The notes: generated by a model not told the origin, from the sequence alone. Shown: positions 1 to 11,520, numbered from the stretch's first letter. The stretch is 64,000 nt of DNA from Rhynchonema sp. JSB1_4 (GCA_030248065.1 JASAMV010003298.1:1-64000); one strand, 5' to 3'. Numbers and translations: made by a program.

Positions 1-591
1 CGTCATGTTTTTGTTCGTCATCACCTGAGATAAACACGTATTGTAGTTGCAAAAAAACATGATACATGGGTCTGCAACCCTTTATCAGCATGTTTTTGGA
101 CAATCACACGTTTGGTACATCAAGCAACCGCTTAATTTTCTGTTTGGGAGAATAGTGGCTAATTGATTATGTGGTCAACTCAGATCGTGAACTGAAGTCG
201 TCTGACCACGCCAAATGTCACGCATTATTTCTACTTTCTATTTCACTAGATTTCAGCCCCGGAAGTTCAGGCCCGACCTTTTCAGCCCCGGTTTTTCAGG
301 CCCGGCCAATTCAGGGCCAGCATATTTGACCCATTTATAGGCTTAGGCTTAGGTTCCGGCCGGGCCTGAATTTGTGCCCCGAAACTGGACAGTAGCAGAA
401 TACTCGCTCAAGGTTTTGAGTTGACGAGCTATGTTTTTCGATCTGTGTTTAACACAAATCACTAAGCCAGAATAGCACGCAATTAACGGTTTCATGAGTG
501 ACCCATATAATAGCCAAACTAATAAACAACCAGCATTTAACAACACCAGTTACTAACCCCAACCGTAACCCCGGCACTAATCCATTTCCAG
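1..591 (+). other. Intronic sequence upstream of the fibulin C-type exon
   Basis: No exon was recognised here. The stretch ends in a pyrimidine-containing tract and AG at 590-591, the acceptor of the C-type terminal exon. It carries one copy of the dispersed GCCCGG-rich repeat listed separately. The rest of the fibulin gene must lie to the left of the window. Confidence 0.55.
252..395 (+). repeat. Dispersed TTCAGGCCCGG repeat, copy 1
   Basis: A block of about 145 bp that repeats TTCAGGCCCGG-like words in both orientations around a GGCTTAGGCTTAGG core and ends near TGTGCCCCG. Related copies lie at 13700-13840, 21525-21700 (opposite strand) and 53025-53170. It looks like a non-autonomous element with subterminal iterated words; no coding potential was seen. 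Confidence 0.75.
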
Positions 592-1035
592 TCGTTGTAA
601 CCGCGTGCCGATGCTGTGCAATTTCGATGACAAACGCTGCATGGCGCGGCCGAATACATTTCACACGAATTCATTGCGCTGCCGCGGATGGTCGACTTTG
701 GCCCTGTCGATACCGCGCTCAAATTGTTCACGCTGAAAGGCCCGAAAGGTCTGGCGACCTCGTTGAGTTTCGAAATGACAATGACTCGCGCCAAAAAGAT
801 CCGATCGCACGTGAACGCGGCAATTCGAAATGATTTCCTGCTGCAACGTGGCGGCGAGCACAACAGCGTGATTGTGGCGCTCAGAAATCCACTAGATGGA
901 CCGCAAGATGTACATTTGGAGGTCGATGTGAGAATATACCACGTTGAACAGTTTGTGGGTCGATATCAGGCCAGACTGGTAGTGCATGTCAGTGAACAGG
1001 GCATGGAGGCAGTGAGAATGTACAGAAATTTGTAG
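592..1035 (+). CDS. Fibulin-1-like gene, C-type alternative terminal exon (with an apparent frameshift)
   Basis: Fibulin-1 is a secreted basement-membrane and elastic-matrix glycoprotein ending in a fibulin-type module. This exon encodes such a module. A cysteine-rich start (Cys at about 597, 615 and 633) is followed by a beta-rich stretch with the family-like motifs NPLDGP and LVVHVSEQG, then stop at 1033-1035. The acceptor at 590-591 leaves one base of a split codon, the same phase as the D-type exon at 1653, as expected for alternative use. The cysteine part and the main body are in different frames: the shift falls near 635-650 and is equivalent to one missing base. It could be an assembly error or a real lesion. 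AATAAA at 1147-1152 is a candidate poly(A) signal. Identity rests on recognised motifs and on gene layout; the 5' part of the gene is outside the window. Confidence 0.72.
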
Positions 1036-1652
1036 TTGCTTTGCTTCGACATTAAAACCTTGGTGATAGAATCGGCCCTGCCTTTCCTTCGCTAACATCT
1101 CTGTTTGTTGTGTAATTTTTGTACAAAACATGCTTTTGTGAGTCAAAATAAAGCCAAACCCAAGCGGATCACCTGGTAATCGATTTTGATTGCGTTGCGC
1201 TTTGTTAAACTTGAATTTCCACAAATTTATTATTTAACGGTTCTATCCTGTTCTTCTGTGAAAGTTCTTGTGATGCACGCATTTTTTCTTTGTTTTTTTC
1301 CTGTCTGAACGTTGAATAATAACTTATTTAGCACTAACCCGTCATGAAGTGCAATGGTTATGCGTTGGCCTTGTTTTAGTGCTCAATATTGCTCTATTTT
1401 GAATAAACCGTTTGATTCAAAAAAGATTGGACGATTGCTCACAAGGTAGGTATTTCAAATTATGTTAGGTATGTATGTATATGTACGTTGTGCGTCCCGT
1501 AATCAGGAAAAAAAACGCTTTTCAGCTTAAGGCTTCTCCTGCGAAATGTCTTATCTTGAATGCTCTCAAAAATGAAAGCAGCAGTAGTGCGATGTTACAA
1601 GTTTTCTCTAAAAAAACAGGTTGAAAGCAACATAATCACTCTCTGAACACAG
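1036..1652 (+). other. 3' UTR of the C-type end and intron before the D-type exons
   Basis: Holds AATAAA at 1147-1152, AT-rich sequence and the acceptor AG at 1651-1652. No other gene was seen. Confidence 0.5.
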
Positions 1653-3145
1653 CCTGGTCCAAGACGGCTTCTTCTGCATGCAAAAATGCCACGCGTGGGA
1701 CCCGGTGTGTCTGAGCAACCACACAAAGTCGATCAGCTACCAATACACCAGCGTGCCTTCGATCAGGGTGCTGGCTAAACCGTTGGAGGTAACTTATTGG
1801 GCCTGCGTCATCAAAATGATGATGCTCTGTGGCTACTTATAGTAACGTCGTCAAATCATGTCGTCACGCACATTTTGTCGTCAAACCACATGTATTGTTT
1901 TCGCGCTCATTTGGGGCTAATGTCTATTATTGCTTGTTCGACGACTTTATTTGACGACAAAACTATTAGCCCTACGTATATGGCATCTAAGGTTGTAATT
2001 AGCGCAATGCATTTGTTGCAATGTCAGTGAGTTAAGTCAGTCTGTTTTTTGTTCGTTTTTTATAAGCACCACAGCATGCGGCGTAAAAAACAGACTGAGT
2101 CCGTTGGACAGAGTGACCAGAGAATACATGCATAACTACATATGTATACTATAGTAGCTTGTGGCATTTCAGTTGGTGATTTTGAGTCAGTTTGGTTGTT
2201 TGATTATTAGTTCTGTTGTCTTAGCAGATTGAGAATACACTGCACAAACATTGAGGACCGTTACTGGAACGTTTGATAGAAATTCTGACTCATTCTTCGC
2301 AATTGCACTGATTTTTGGGAAAACCATAACGAAATGTATCATTCAGGCTCGAAATCAAACTACATAATGTATGTTTTCCGTTACTTTTAGTGAAACTTTA
2401 CTTGTATCACGTAATGAAGCTAAAGTCGAGACATACATACAGTATGTACATACCCACCCACCCACAGACCCTCAAAACATGCATGATATCCGTTTCCAAT
2501 AAAACCGTGGAAACCAGCCCACCGCAATGTTTCATTCGCTTGCAGGTTGCACGCGTGCGTGCCGAAAGCCTTGACAGCAGTCCGTTCTATGTGCGCTACG
2601 TGATGGACACGGCTAATCAGGACCTGTTCATGGTTGAACAAGATAGAAGTGTTGGTGAGTGTGACACACACACGTTCAGGGTTGCAGAAACATGTCGAAG
2701 ACACACAGTTGAAAAACATATTTTTACATGCTTAATGTCGTCGAATCAAGGCATCAAATCTTGTAGTCAAATCACATGTATTATTTCTCGTGCTTATTTT
2801 AGCTCTCATGTATTATTGGTTGATTTGATGAAACGATTTCACGACATTACTATTAGCCTTTTACGCGCGATGGGACACAATAATAACCATGCCGTACACG
2901 CCTGTGATGGTCACTTGTGTTGTGTGCGCTTCATAAAAGATTTCGCGTTTTGTCCAAACTTGTATCAAACCCTGTGCGCACGCAAAACGGTTATGGTTAC
3001 AGGCATCGTCAAACTGAAGAACCCCGTCCGCGGTCCGCGCGCCGAGGTGGTGCACCTGCACATGAATGTGTTCAGTCGGTCCAACGTGCTCGTCAGTCAC
3101 AACATAGCTGTCATTACCGTTCACGTGTCACAGTTCTATGTGTGA
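1653..3145 (+). CDS. Fibulin-1-like gene, D-type alternative 3' end (three exons)
   Basis: Three exons join in frame: 1653-1788, 2546-2654 and 3003-3145. Donors are GAG/gtaact and G/gtgagt; acceptors are acag, gcag and acag. The first exon has the fibulin-module pattern of closely spaced Cys (CMQKC, then a third Cys ten residues on) followed by SISYQYTSVPS. The second encodes the FYVRYVMD stretch. The third has GIVKLKNPVRGPRAEVVH and ends at the typical short C terminus VSQFYV, then TGA. In mammals and nematodes fibulin-1 transcripts split into C and D forms by choosing between an upstream single exon and downstream exons; the same order and matching acceptor phase are seen here. Both D introns carry copies of a GTCGTCAAATCA-type MITE. 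Expression of either form cannot be judged from sequence. Confidence 0.82.
1825..1978 (+). mobile_element. GTCGTCAAATCA MITE, copy 1, in fibulin D intron 1
   Basis: Begins GGCTACTTATAGTAACGTCG and ends in its approximate inverse (TTTGACGACAAAACTATTAGCC). Related sequence lies at 2725-2866 and, reversed, at 20222-20357. It is a short foldback element with no coding capacity. Confidence 0.65.
2725..2866 (+). mobile_element. GTCGTCAAATCA MITE, diverged copy 2, in fibulin D intron 2
   Basis: Shows the same order of words as copy 1 (TGTCGTCGAATCA, TCACATGTATTATTT, ACGACATTACTATTAGCC) with many substitutions. It lies wholly within the intron between 2654 and 3003. Confidence 0.6.
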
Positions 3146-3596
3146 TGTTTCAATAATTAATGACGGATAAGTATGATATTTTGAGATGACACATGACATC
3201 ATATTTTGATATTTTCTTGCTTTCGATGCTTCGTATACATAGCTTATTTGATTTTTGGTTTCACGCTATAGTTTTTCCAACTAAGTAATCTTTATGGTAA
3301 GAAAGTGATCTTGATAGTGAGAAATATGTGTTTTAATGGGTAGCCAATTTTTTGCAATTGTATCCGACAATCCAAACAAATCTTATGCGTTTTCACTGCC
3401 CGATTGTAATCTCGATAACAACTTCTGTTACTCCAATGTTATTGTTTGTGTGCTCCTCTTTTAGCAGATACAAGTAGATAAATGATTTTCGCTTGCCACT
3501 TCATGAATGAACCTGTACATATTATGTTCTGTTCATTTTTCATGAATTCAGAATTGCGTCGGCCTGAAAAAAGTGCAGCAGGCGCGCATACATATA
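3146..3596. other. Fibulin 3' UTR and downstream spacer
   Basis: AT-rich sequence after the D-type stop. Part of it (about 3345-3430) is also found, diverged, at about 18315-18405 together with a copy of the last exon. No further gene was seen. Confidence 0.5.
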
Positions 3597-4688
3597 TTAA
3601 AGTGACTCTACAATTGAACGTTGACCGCGTTTGTTTGCAGCAATTTTTTCAGAAAATGAAGGCAAGGTATCAGAAACCCAGATTTATGGAATGGATTTTC
3701 AACTCGTTGATTTGTGATGTTTCACGGAGCCCACATATTTTTACAGGAGGAGAAAAAATGAAAAAAGTTTGAGGCCGGCCTGTGCACAACGCAAGGTAAT
3801 CCAATCTGAGATACTTTTAGCATTTTATACTCAGACGTTTCTCTGTTAAACGAGGCATAAACCATTGTTCGAAACGCCGTGTGTGATGAATGATAAACGA
3901 CACACTTGAAAAAATCGAGCCTTTTTGAAGCACCCTTTTACCCCAGCATAATTTTAGGCATCTGTGGTGAATGAAATAAGTTGTCAATTACAAATAAAAA
4001 TCCTCGATTTATAAAGTCCCTAATTTGTGCTTCCCAGTTTTCAAAACCCTACACAGCTCACACAATGTTTACCACAACATGCGCAAGGCAGCCATTCCAC
4101 ATCGCACACACAACGACAACACACAGCCGGCACAGCGACAACACAGCAATGTTTCACCTGGCAAGCTTTGTTGTGTGTGTGCGCTGTGGAATGGCTGCCT
4201 TGCGCATGTTGTGGTAAGCATTGTGTGAGCTGTGTAGGGTTTTGAAAAACGAAAGCACATCCTGAACACAGGATAATTAGACGATTTTTATTTGCAATTG
4301 ACAACTTATTTCATTCGCCACAGATGCCTAAAATTATGCTGGAATAAAAGGGTGCTTCAAAAAGGCTCGATTTTTTCAAGTGTTTCGTTTATCATTCATC
4401 ACACACGGCGTTTCGAACAATGCTTTATATCTCGTTTAACAGAGAAACGTCTGAGTATAAAATACTGAAAATATCTTAGATTGGATTATCTTGAGCTTTG
4501 CACAGGCCGGTCTCAAACTTTTTTCATTTTTTCTCCTCCTGTGAAAATATGTGGGCTCCGTGAAACATCACAAAGCAACGAGTTGAAAATCCATTCCATA
4601 AATCTGGGTTTCTGATACATTGCCTTCATTTTCTGAAAAAATGGCTGCAAACAAATGCGGTCAACATTCAATTGTAGAGTCACTTTAA
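3597..4688. mobile_element. TTAA foldback element, family A, copy 1 (no internal insertion)
   Basis: Almost the whole 1.09 kb is an inverted repeat. It starts TTAAAGTGACTCTACAATTG and ends with the approximate inverse, CAATTGTAGAGTCACTTTAA. Arms of roughly 540 bp meet in a nested hairpin at about 4050-4250 (repeated word CACAGCTCACACAATGTTTA). Open frames inside are by-products of the symmetry. TTAA at both ends resembles the target duplication of piggyBac-type elements, but no transposase is present. A second copy, split by another element, is in intron 5 of GL3 (49193-51099). Confidence 0.85.
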
Positions 4689-5758
4689 GCATGGTGCCGA
4701 ACCTGGTTATCGCGCACCATGGGCAATGACCTGGTGCACCCGCTGCTGATTGGTGGAGACCGTTTTGCAAAACATGAGGAGAGCTTCATACACATAAAAG
4801 GATAAAACGACGAACAAAATGTCGAACACAACTTGAACTAACGGAAGATAAGGCGAAATAAATCCCAAAGTGCACCGTGCAATGCAAATGCCCAATAGTA
4901 GTAATACACAAACAATATACCAAATAGTGGGCACTGTCTTGTTGCCGAGTGAAAGAAAACGTTTTTTTTCTGAGAAAAAACAACAGGGCCTTCCGTGAGT
5001 TGTAAAAAAACGAAAGAAACCGTACCGGGCCTCCTGGGCGTGTGAAAAAAACCAGAACAAGAAAACTGAAAATATGTAGAAAATGTTGTCTCCATATGGG
5101 ACTCGAACTTGAAATTGAAATAATTGTGGATTATACTGTACATGTTCCTAGCCCCGTGGATGGTTACAAATGTTTTTGCAATCTACTTGGCTTTAATGCA
5201 GAGTGTCATATTCACATTTTGGGCACTACCACAGCTCGTGGGTACCAATATTTAGGGCCCCGCTCTCTCATTCTCTGACGTTTTCTTCTGCCCCTTTATT
5301 GCAAAGTTTTCATTTATCTAAAGTGCGCGTGAGTAAAGTTTTGATTAGCACAACACAACAATGAACCAAAAAAACAAGTTGACAGATAAGCATAGTAAAT
5401 ACACATCGTTCCGTAATAAATTCAAAATTTCGTCGTGATTTCGCTCATCACATCAACTTATTGTATATTTCAATTATTTTTCGTTTGCGTACAGCAAGCA
5501 AACTCCATATGCGGATCACTTGCTGTTCATGTTGTCTTCAGGACAGATGCAATAGGGCCAGACACCATCGCACGCGATTGGACAGCGCAGCACTGAAAAC
5601 GAGGGAGGTGTCACGCTTTTTGTTGACATGACCGTAGAATTCGGCATTTAGCCAGTTCTACCAATCACAGGTTTGCGTCCGCAACTGAGTATCGTTGGTC
5701 GCCGAAAGGGAGAAAGGGCAAAACAGATTTCGGGATCATTTACTGACTGATTGGCAGG
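4689..5758. other. No recognisable gene
   Basis: Unique-looking AT-rich sequence with short open frames of no recognisable family. A short open stretch near 5575-5650 (GGVTLFVDMTVEFG) is too isolated to call. Confidence 0.4.
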
Positions 5759-5936
5759 GCAGACATCTCGAGGCCGGGCGATGGCACTAAGTTGCCGTCT
5801 GCGTCCCCAGCGCACCAGCAAATGGCGAGAAACCAACACCACCATGGACAGTACTCGGGCTCTGAAGAAATGCTGCAATTTGTCTTTGTGGACCACGAAG
5901 CTTCTATTTCGGAAAAGGTGGAAATTTTACGGCCGG
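5759..5936 (+). CDS. Exon-like segment of unknown gene, copy 1
   Basis: An open stretch between a possible acceptor (ttggcag, ending at about 5758) and a good donor (CCG/gtaagc at about 5937). It encodes a Ser/His/Gln-rich peptide (LPSASPAHQQMARNQHH) followed by SGSEEMLQFVFVDHEASISE. A related segment lies at 7187-7275 and shares the LPSAS, QM.RN and GSEE words, and homology extends upstream of both at nucleotide level. No family was recognised, and stops upstream in frame mean it is either an internal exon or a decayed piece. Confidence 0.4.
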
Positions 5937-5990
5937 TAAGCACTTTTCTGGCATTGTTGGGTAGGCTGTGGTCGGGGGGTGGGTCATACA

Positions 5991-6507
5991 CAGGGTTGGG
6001 CAAAAAACGTTTTTTTCCGAAAAATCGTTTTTTTTAAAAAAAAACGTTTTTTTTTAAAAAAAAAACGTTTTTTTTAAAACGCCCAGATGACCAAAATATG
6101 CCACCAAAAAAATTGGAAAACGCTCATGTTGGGAAGAAAACGTGGTTAAATGAAGTAATTCTATGTGTTCTGAGGCAAAATAAACGGGTTTCAACCCTTT
6201 TCTAGCGAGTTCTTAAGATCCCATAGCAGACCCGCATCATGGGACCAACTTTGGCTGGGGTCATCATTGAAAATCTAACTCCGTATATCGACGTATCTCG
6301 ACAAAGTAAAAATTGGTCGAAAATTTTTTGATAAAAATGGGACAAAAAATTGATTTTCCTTGATGATCAGGGTACTTTCCCTGAAAAATCAGGGAAAATC
6401 AAGGAAATTCAGGATTTAAAAAAAACGAAAAACGACCCAGGCGTTTTTTTAAAAAAAACGTCGTTTTTTTAAGAAAAAACGCCGTCGTTTTTTTTTGCCC
6501 AACCCTG
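5991..6507. mobile_element. CAGGGTTGGGC foldback element, copy 1
   Basis: Starts CAGGGTTGGGCAAAAAACG and ends in the inverse CGTTTTTTTTTGCCCAACCCTG, with T- and A-rich subterminal hairpins. The same terminal word bounds an element at 16762-17443 (reversed) and at 42242-42598. Confidence 0.75.
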
Positions 6508-6773
6508 GTCATACATGTCTGGCGATCTCATTGTTTCAGTGTCTTGGAAAAGTTGTTCCCCACGTGCGCTGAGAGAAACGTTTACGCTGGTCAAAAAAAT
6601 ACGGAAACAACAAAATCGCAAGATATGACCGAACCCGTTTTGCACCCCCGTCCCAACTGTCCAAACCTTATCCGCATTTCGCCCAAACAGAACCCAAATT
6701 AATAATATGTATCTGAATAGTATTGAAGAGAATAGTCCAAAACTGGCACAAATAAATCCATTTTTAAATCAAT

Positions 6774-6999
6774 GGGTGATGTTTTCGAAACGGTGTAAAG
6801 GTCAGTTGAGTGTAAAGGTCGGTGGAAAGCTCGGTCGACAGCTCAGTGTGATAGACCTCGGTGTAAACTTGAAACATTCCACGTTAATAACAGGCAATGT
6901 TTCACGTTTACACCGAGCTACGCCGACCGAGCTTTCGACCGAACTTTACACCGACCTTTACGCCCAACTGACCTTTACACCGTTTCGAAATATCCACCC
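6774..6999. mobile_element. GGTGTAAAGGTC palindromic MITE, copy 1
   Basis: About 226 bp, with GGGTG...CACCC-type ends and both arms built of GGTGTAAAGGTC-like words (for example CGAAACGGTGTAAAGGTCAG against GACCTTTACACCGTTTCGAA). A close copy is at 59702-59914 and a diverged relative at 23753-24071. Confidence 0.8.
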
Positions 7000-7186
7000 A
7001 AAGACCATTGCGTTTAGTTTGCAACGCATTTTATTGCAGTGGTTACCCTGGGGACTCCATTCGGAACGAAAGGGTTCGGGAACTACTGTATATCGGCAGT
7101 CGTGGACGAAACAAAGTGAAACAGAATCGCTAACTGGACGGCTGAACAAATGTCTTAGGATTTTGTTGCAAGCTTGTTGCCGGAAC

Positions 7187-7275
7187 AATTTTGCCGTCAG
7201 CATCTGCCTTGCACGAGCAAATGCCGAGGAACATACACCAGATTGGACACCATTGGGGCTCTGAAGAATTTGTGG
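7187..7275 (+). pseudogene. Exon-like segment of unknown gene, copy 2 (diverged)
   Basis: Related to 5787-5880: it encodes LPSASALHEQMPRNIHQIGH followed by WGSEEF. No good donor follows and stops lie upstream in frame, so a decayed duplicate is more likely than a live exon. Two foldback elements lie between the copies. Confidence 0.35.
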
Positions 7276-8164
7276 CCTCCGGCGGTTATTATTACTTTGA
7301 AAAGTTGAACGGTCCTTCAAGTTCTTGGCCAATTTTTTTTTGTTTTCAAATTTATTTTAAGGGAGAAGGCACGCACAGACCTTTCGGTTCGGCGTTTGCC
7401 ACATCGCTTTGATCTTGTGCCGGCACAGCGACTGCTAACGCTCTCATTAAAGCAAGCGCACACACGAAAACGGTTGTGGGATCCATCACGACGGTATTAA
7501 TGGGATACAAATGCACTGGCAATCTTCAACGTCAGCAGACGGCTAAAAAATAGACCAAGGAGCATTTGAAACGGTTGGGCAACGGTTCAGAACTCAAGTC
7601 TGGATTGCTTCAGTTTCTGTTCAGATCTGTAGCTGAGAAAACCCAAATGGCTTCGACATTGGCTCGGTTTGTTTACTGGTGGATCCAAGAGACTAAGTTG
7701 TCGCGCAACCAATCGAGTACATCTAGTAAAACTAGTGAAAGGAAACAAATACTTCACAGACCGATTTGAACTGAGCATTGTGCAGCTGTTAGCTACTTTA
7801 TATAGCCTTCGGAAATCTCAACGATGAAAAGCGTACCGGTTGGTGCCATTGGTGAGAGAAATTTAATTGGACCGAAACCGAAACTACCGTCCTTAGCACC
7901 AACCAGATTTCAACTGTACCGATTTGGTGGCAATACCATTTTTTTAAAACTTTTTGGTGCTTCGCAATAACGGGCAGCTTTTAGCATAACTGAATGGCAC
8001 AGCATCGCCGATCCCAAGTATTGATAAATCAACACAGAGTTCAGTAGGAAGCAAAAACACGTAACGACTTTTTATCAGGTCTAGCAAATCGGAGCTAGCA
8101 TGGTAATGCTAAGCGACATATGGTTCATTCCTTATATTGCGTGAGTTGAAAAATTTAAACTCAC
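7276..8164. other. No recognisable gene
   Basis: Short open frames only. No repeat shared with the rest of the window was noticed. Confidence 0.35.
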
Positions 8165-8960
8165 GCCATTTTCACAAGACTTAACTTGAGAAGCCCAAAC
8201 TTGCACACAACTTGTACGGCGTGGACTTCTAGGTCCACACAAAATTTCATTCCGCTGCGTGCCCACTCGCGCGATCGCGGGCAAGATACAGTTGAAATTT
8301 TTGTAAAAACGTTCTTTCCCTTTTTTTTCCACAAAGTAGTAGTCAGGGCCCAGACGTTACTGAACACCAGAAATGTTAATATCGCATATAGGGTTTTCGC
8401 ACACGAGAAACACGATGGTGCTATCGCCGACTTCGTAACTCCACGACTGAGACCGGTTCCAGACCATGACCACGACTTTTTGTATGTAAAGTGTGCTTCC
8501 CGAAGTAAAATTTCGCCGAAAAGTTGGGTTACCAGAACTATTAAAGTTGTTTATGTGGTTTTCGCACTCGAGAAACACGGTAGTGCTATCGCCGAGTTCG
8601 TAACTTTTAGTATGAACGGTTCCAGACCATGACTTTTTGTACAGAAAGTATGGTTCTAAAGCCAAAATCAGCGGTGATATGTGTTTTTAATCGTTGTTAC
8701 GTCAAACATATATTAATTCCAATTGGTTAAACGTTTTTCAGCTCAAAAAGAGCCATAATGGACGCTCAGACACACACAACAATGCATTAGTGCACGCTAC
8801 GTAGTTGCCTGATTCATAAAGCGCACAATGCATTACACACAACACACAGCCGGCCAGCCAGCACACACACACACACAGGCAGGCAGCCAGCACACACACA
8901 CACACACAGGCAGCCAGCACAATAGGCAATGCAGCAATGCACGCGTAGTTATGTACATAG
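8165..8960. mobile_element. Long dispersed element with internal ~160-bp repeats, copy 1
   Basis: Related in reverse orientation to 29600-30470. Shared landmarks, in order, are the TTTTTGTAAAAACGTTCTTTCCC tract, CAGACGTT, two units of a ~160-bp direct repeat (CGAGAAACACGGTAGTGCTATCGCCGA-type), GCTCAAAAAGAGCC, and a CA/CAGG-rich microsatellite at 8850-8925. No long coding frame was seen, so it is non-autonomous or decayed. Confidence 0.65.
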
Positions 8961-8986
8961 TAATGTTTGTGAAGGAAAGTGGCGAA

Positions 8987-9060
8987 GCAGTTATGTCCGA
9001 ACGGTCTAACGCGCATCACTGAAGACGAAAAGGTCGCGGGTTCAAACATCCACGCGCGCA
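8987..9060 (+). other. tRNA-like sequence (possible SINE head)
   Basis: Contains an A-box-like stretch (TGTCCGAACGGTCTAACGCG) and a B-box-like GGTTCAAACAT at the spacing of a class II tRNA. The T stem is poorly paired and no convincing acceptor stem was found. It is more likely a tRNA-derived retroposon fragment or pseudogene than a working tRNA. Confidence 0.4.
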
Positions 9061-9920
9061 GCGAACTTTTTGTTGTTTTTTACTAACTTTTAATGAATGC
9101 TGGGTAACATTTTTCAGTTTTTTCGTGTTTTTATTTGAGATTAATTATTAAGCACAGGTGCGGTTCGCAGTTTATGCGCTGTGATATCATTCATGATAAA
9201 ATACCCACAAGATATCAACTTCTTAATTAAAATTGCTGTTGCTCTCTAACATTCAAAGCTTTTTCCGCATTTATAATTTGGCTTTCGTGGGAAAGTTAAA
9301 TAGTAGTTTTTACGTAACATTGAATCCAAGATCAGATGCGGCGGCCAACACCAAAGCAATCTGGAGACTGATGTTTGACACTTATTTCATTGCTGAAGCT
9401 GGAGGGACAGGGGGCATGGAAGTTCATTGCACAGCTTTGCTTGGTACTAAACCAACAAGTGCCATTCTCTGAGACGATGCGCAATCAGTGCGCTATAAAT
9501 GATGGTACCTAGGGTGTCAAATACATACCTGGGGGTAAATTAAAAAAAATAAATAACTTGACAAGTTACCATGTTCCTCAAAAGCATAGACATGCGCGTG
9601 GGACACTGCGTTGGTTTTGTTTCAGTGGTGGGTGAAGACGCAGACACAAGCGTGTCTCCATTGTCAGAACCCCATAGTGAAATCGAAACACAAAATTGGC
9701 CTTATGTCACGATAACCACCGATTCATATATCCTGCCAAAAAGTACAGCATCCTTAAACTAATCCCCACACCTCATTGCGCTCATGTGCGCTGATTACTT
9801 GAGAAAAGTCTGATGGTCGACATTTTCATTGTTTAGAACCATTGTTTGCCGGAACTGAAAACTTTCTGTGCCTGATTTATCCGGGTTCTCTGTTTGGCGC
9901 TTGCGCGATATAAAAGAACG
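9061..9920. other. No recognisable gene
   Basis: AT-rich sequence without convincing exons or shared repeats. Confidence 0.35.
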
Positions 9921-10487
9921 ACACAAGAAAGAAAAATGCCCCAAGGGGCATAAAAGAAATATGGTTCCCTGGCTGACTGGCATAAAAGAACGATACTAGC
10001 TTGCACCACTTTGTTGATGTTTCATGAGGCACTGGAATAAACGTAAGTGTGTTCTGAGCTGTTTGATGCCGAACAGTAGATTGAACCATATTCCCGGCGC
10101 TAACTCTTTTGAACCAACACCCAGCCGATAGCGAAACTTTCGTGAAAACCTACATATTCAGGCAACTGTTTCTTCTTTTCAACCTCACGATGGTAACTGT
10201 GCAGTCTTCGGTTAAGCACGATGATTCAACAAGGAGAGGAGTAAAGAGAATATTGCACTCTTTCAATATCTCCATGCCCTGTGTCTCTGGTTTCAAAACA
10301 GCACGCGCCGGGAATATGGTTCAATATCTACTGTTCGGCATCAAACAGCTCAGAACACACTTACGTTTATTCCAGTGCCTCATGAAACATCAACAAAGTG
10401 GTGCAAGCTAGTATCGTTCTTTTATGCCAGTCAGCCAGGGAACCATATTTCTTTTATGCCCCTTGGGGCATTTTTCTTTCTTGTTAT
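9921..10487. repeat. Inverted repeat with ~180-bp near-identical arms
   Basis: Arms at about 9921-10105 and 10303-10487 are nearly exact inverses. Shared words include AAGAAAGAAAAATGCCCC, GTGCAAGCTAGTATCGTTCT and GCGCCGGGAATATGGTTCAA. They flank about 200 bp of unique sequence. The low divergence suggests a recent element or inversion-duplication. Confidence 0.8.
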
Positions 10488-11120
10488 GCAATGTTTGTGT
10501 CAGCTCAGTGGCGGTCGAGTTAGGCGTTGCCGCACACAAAGAAAGGACGGGAAGGACGTTATGTTAAACAAAAACACCAATTATTAAACGACTGCTGCTA
10601 ATAAGAGATAACTTTTTTAAAAACTTACAATTTACATAGGTACATATCAAAATAATATGCTTGGGATACAATTCCCTGCATAGGTTTCGTGGAAGGAGAT
10701 TGATTCAACTGTTTTAAAGCTACATCGATTCAAACGTTTCCGCTCTTTTTTCCTGATCAGTCACTTTTTCTCCCTGCGATCCGGTCCGATCTTTGGCGGC
10801 AGTCGGGGTCTGCTTGCTCTCGGTTCACAATGCGAACATTTTTGCGAATGAAAGAACCGTTATCCAAAAAAATTGTTGCGCACGGCATCAATTGTTCAGG
10901 AGCGTGTTGAGTGATTTTGACATCAATAATCTGGCATATCATGTTGAAAACTTGAACTGAACTTAAGCAATTGAACTTCTTTTATCATTGATTTTGGTCT
11001 GTTGTTGTGCGTCACAGTGCACTTTTTGCAACCGCACGCGCATTTGTCTGTGCGGCTTATTGATTATCACGGCAATACCACAGACCATAACCAAACTATA
11101 TGCGATTCAGTTCTTTCCCA
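10488..11120. other. No recognisable gene
   Basis: Short frames only. Nothing recognised. Confidence 0.35.
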
Positions 11121-11520
11121 GAACTACATGGTATTGGTCGCACAATGATGACCATATGAAAATCCATGCAAAACCACCTTGATTTTCAGCATTCCAAAGA
11201 TGAACCACGCCTAACCGCGGGGCTATTTGTATTTCATGTTGGTCGCACAATGACTTTATAAGAATTGGTCAAATTTTTTTCCTGAATCGCAAAGCAGGCT
11301 AGTGACGGCGCAATGACGTTGCGTTGCGCGATCACACACAAAACACGTAGTAAAGAGAATGTTTCAGATCTGCGGCAACGTGGTTGATCTGCTAGATTAT
11401 TTTTTGCTGAAAATGTTTTGTGAGAATCACAAATAGCACAGTAGTTAAGAGTGACTGAACGTGAAAATCAGGATTGATTTTGATGAATTCTTATATGGTC
11501 ATTGTGCGACCAATACAAAG
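11121..11520. repeat. Inverted repeat ending in TATTGGTCGCACAATGA
   Basis: Arms at about 11124-11190 and 11445-11517 are inverses (GTATTGGTCGCACAATGA; TCATTGTGCGACCAATAC). A third partial copy of the word is at about 11240. Consistent with a foldback MITE. Confidence 0.65.

Noticed and set aside
4025..4304. Cysteine/histidine-rich open frames on both strands near 4.1 kb, and again at 49.6 and 50.4 kb.
   Set aside because: They lie in the hairpin core of the family A/C foldback elements, where symmetry gives matching frames on both strands.
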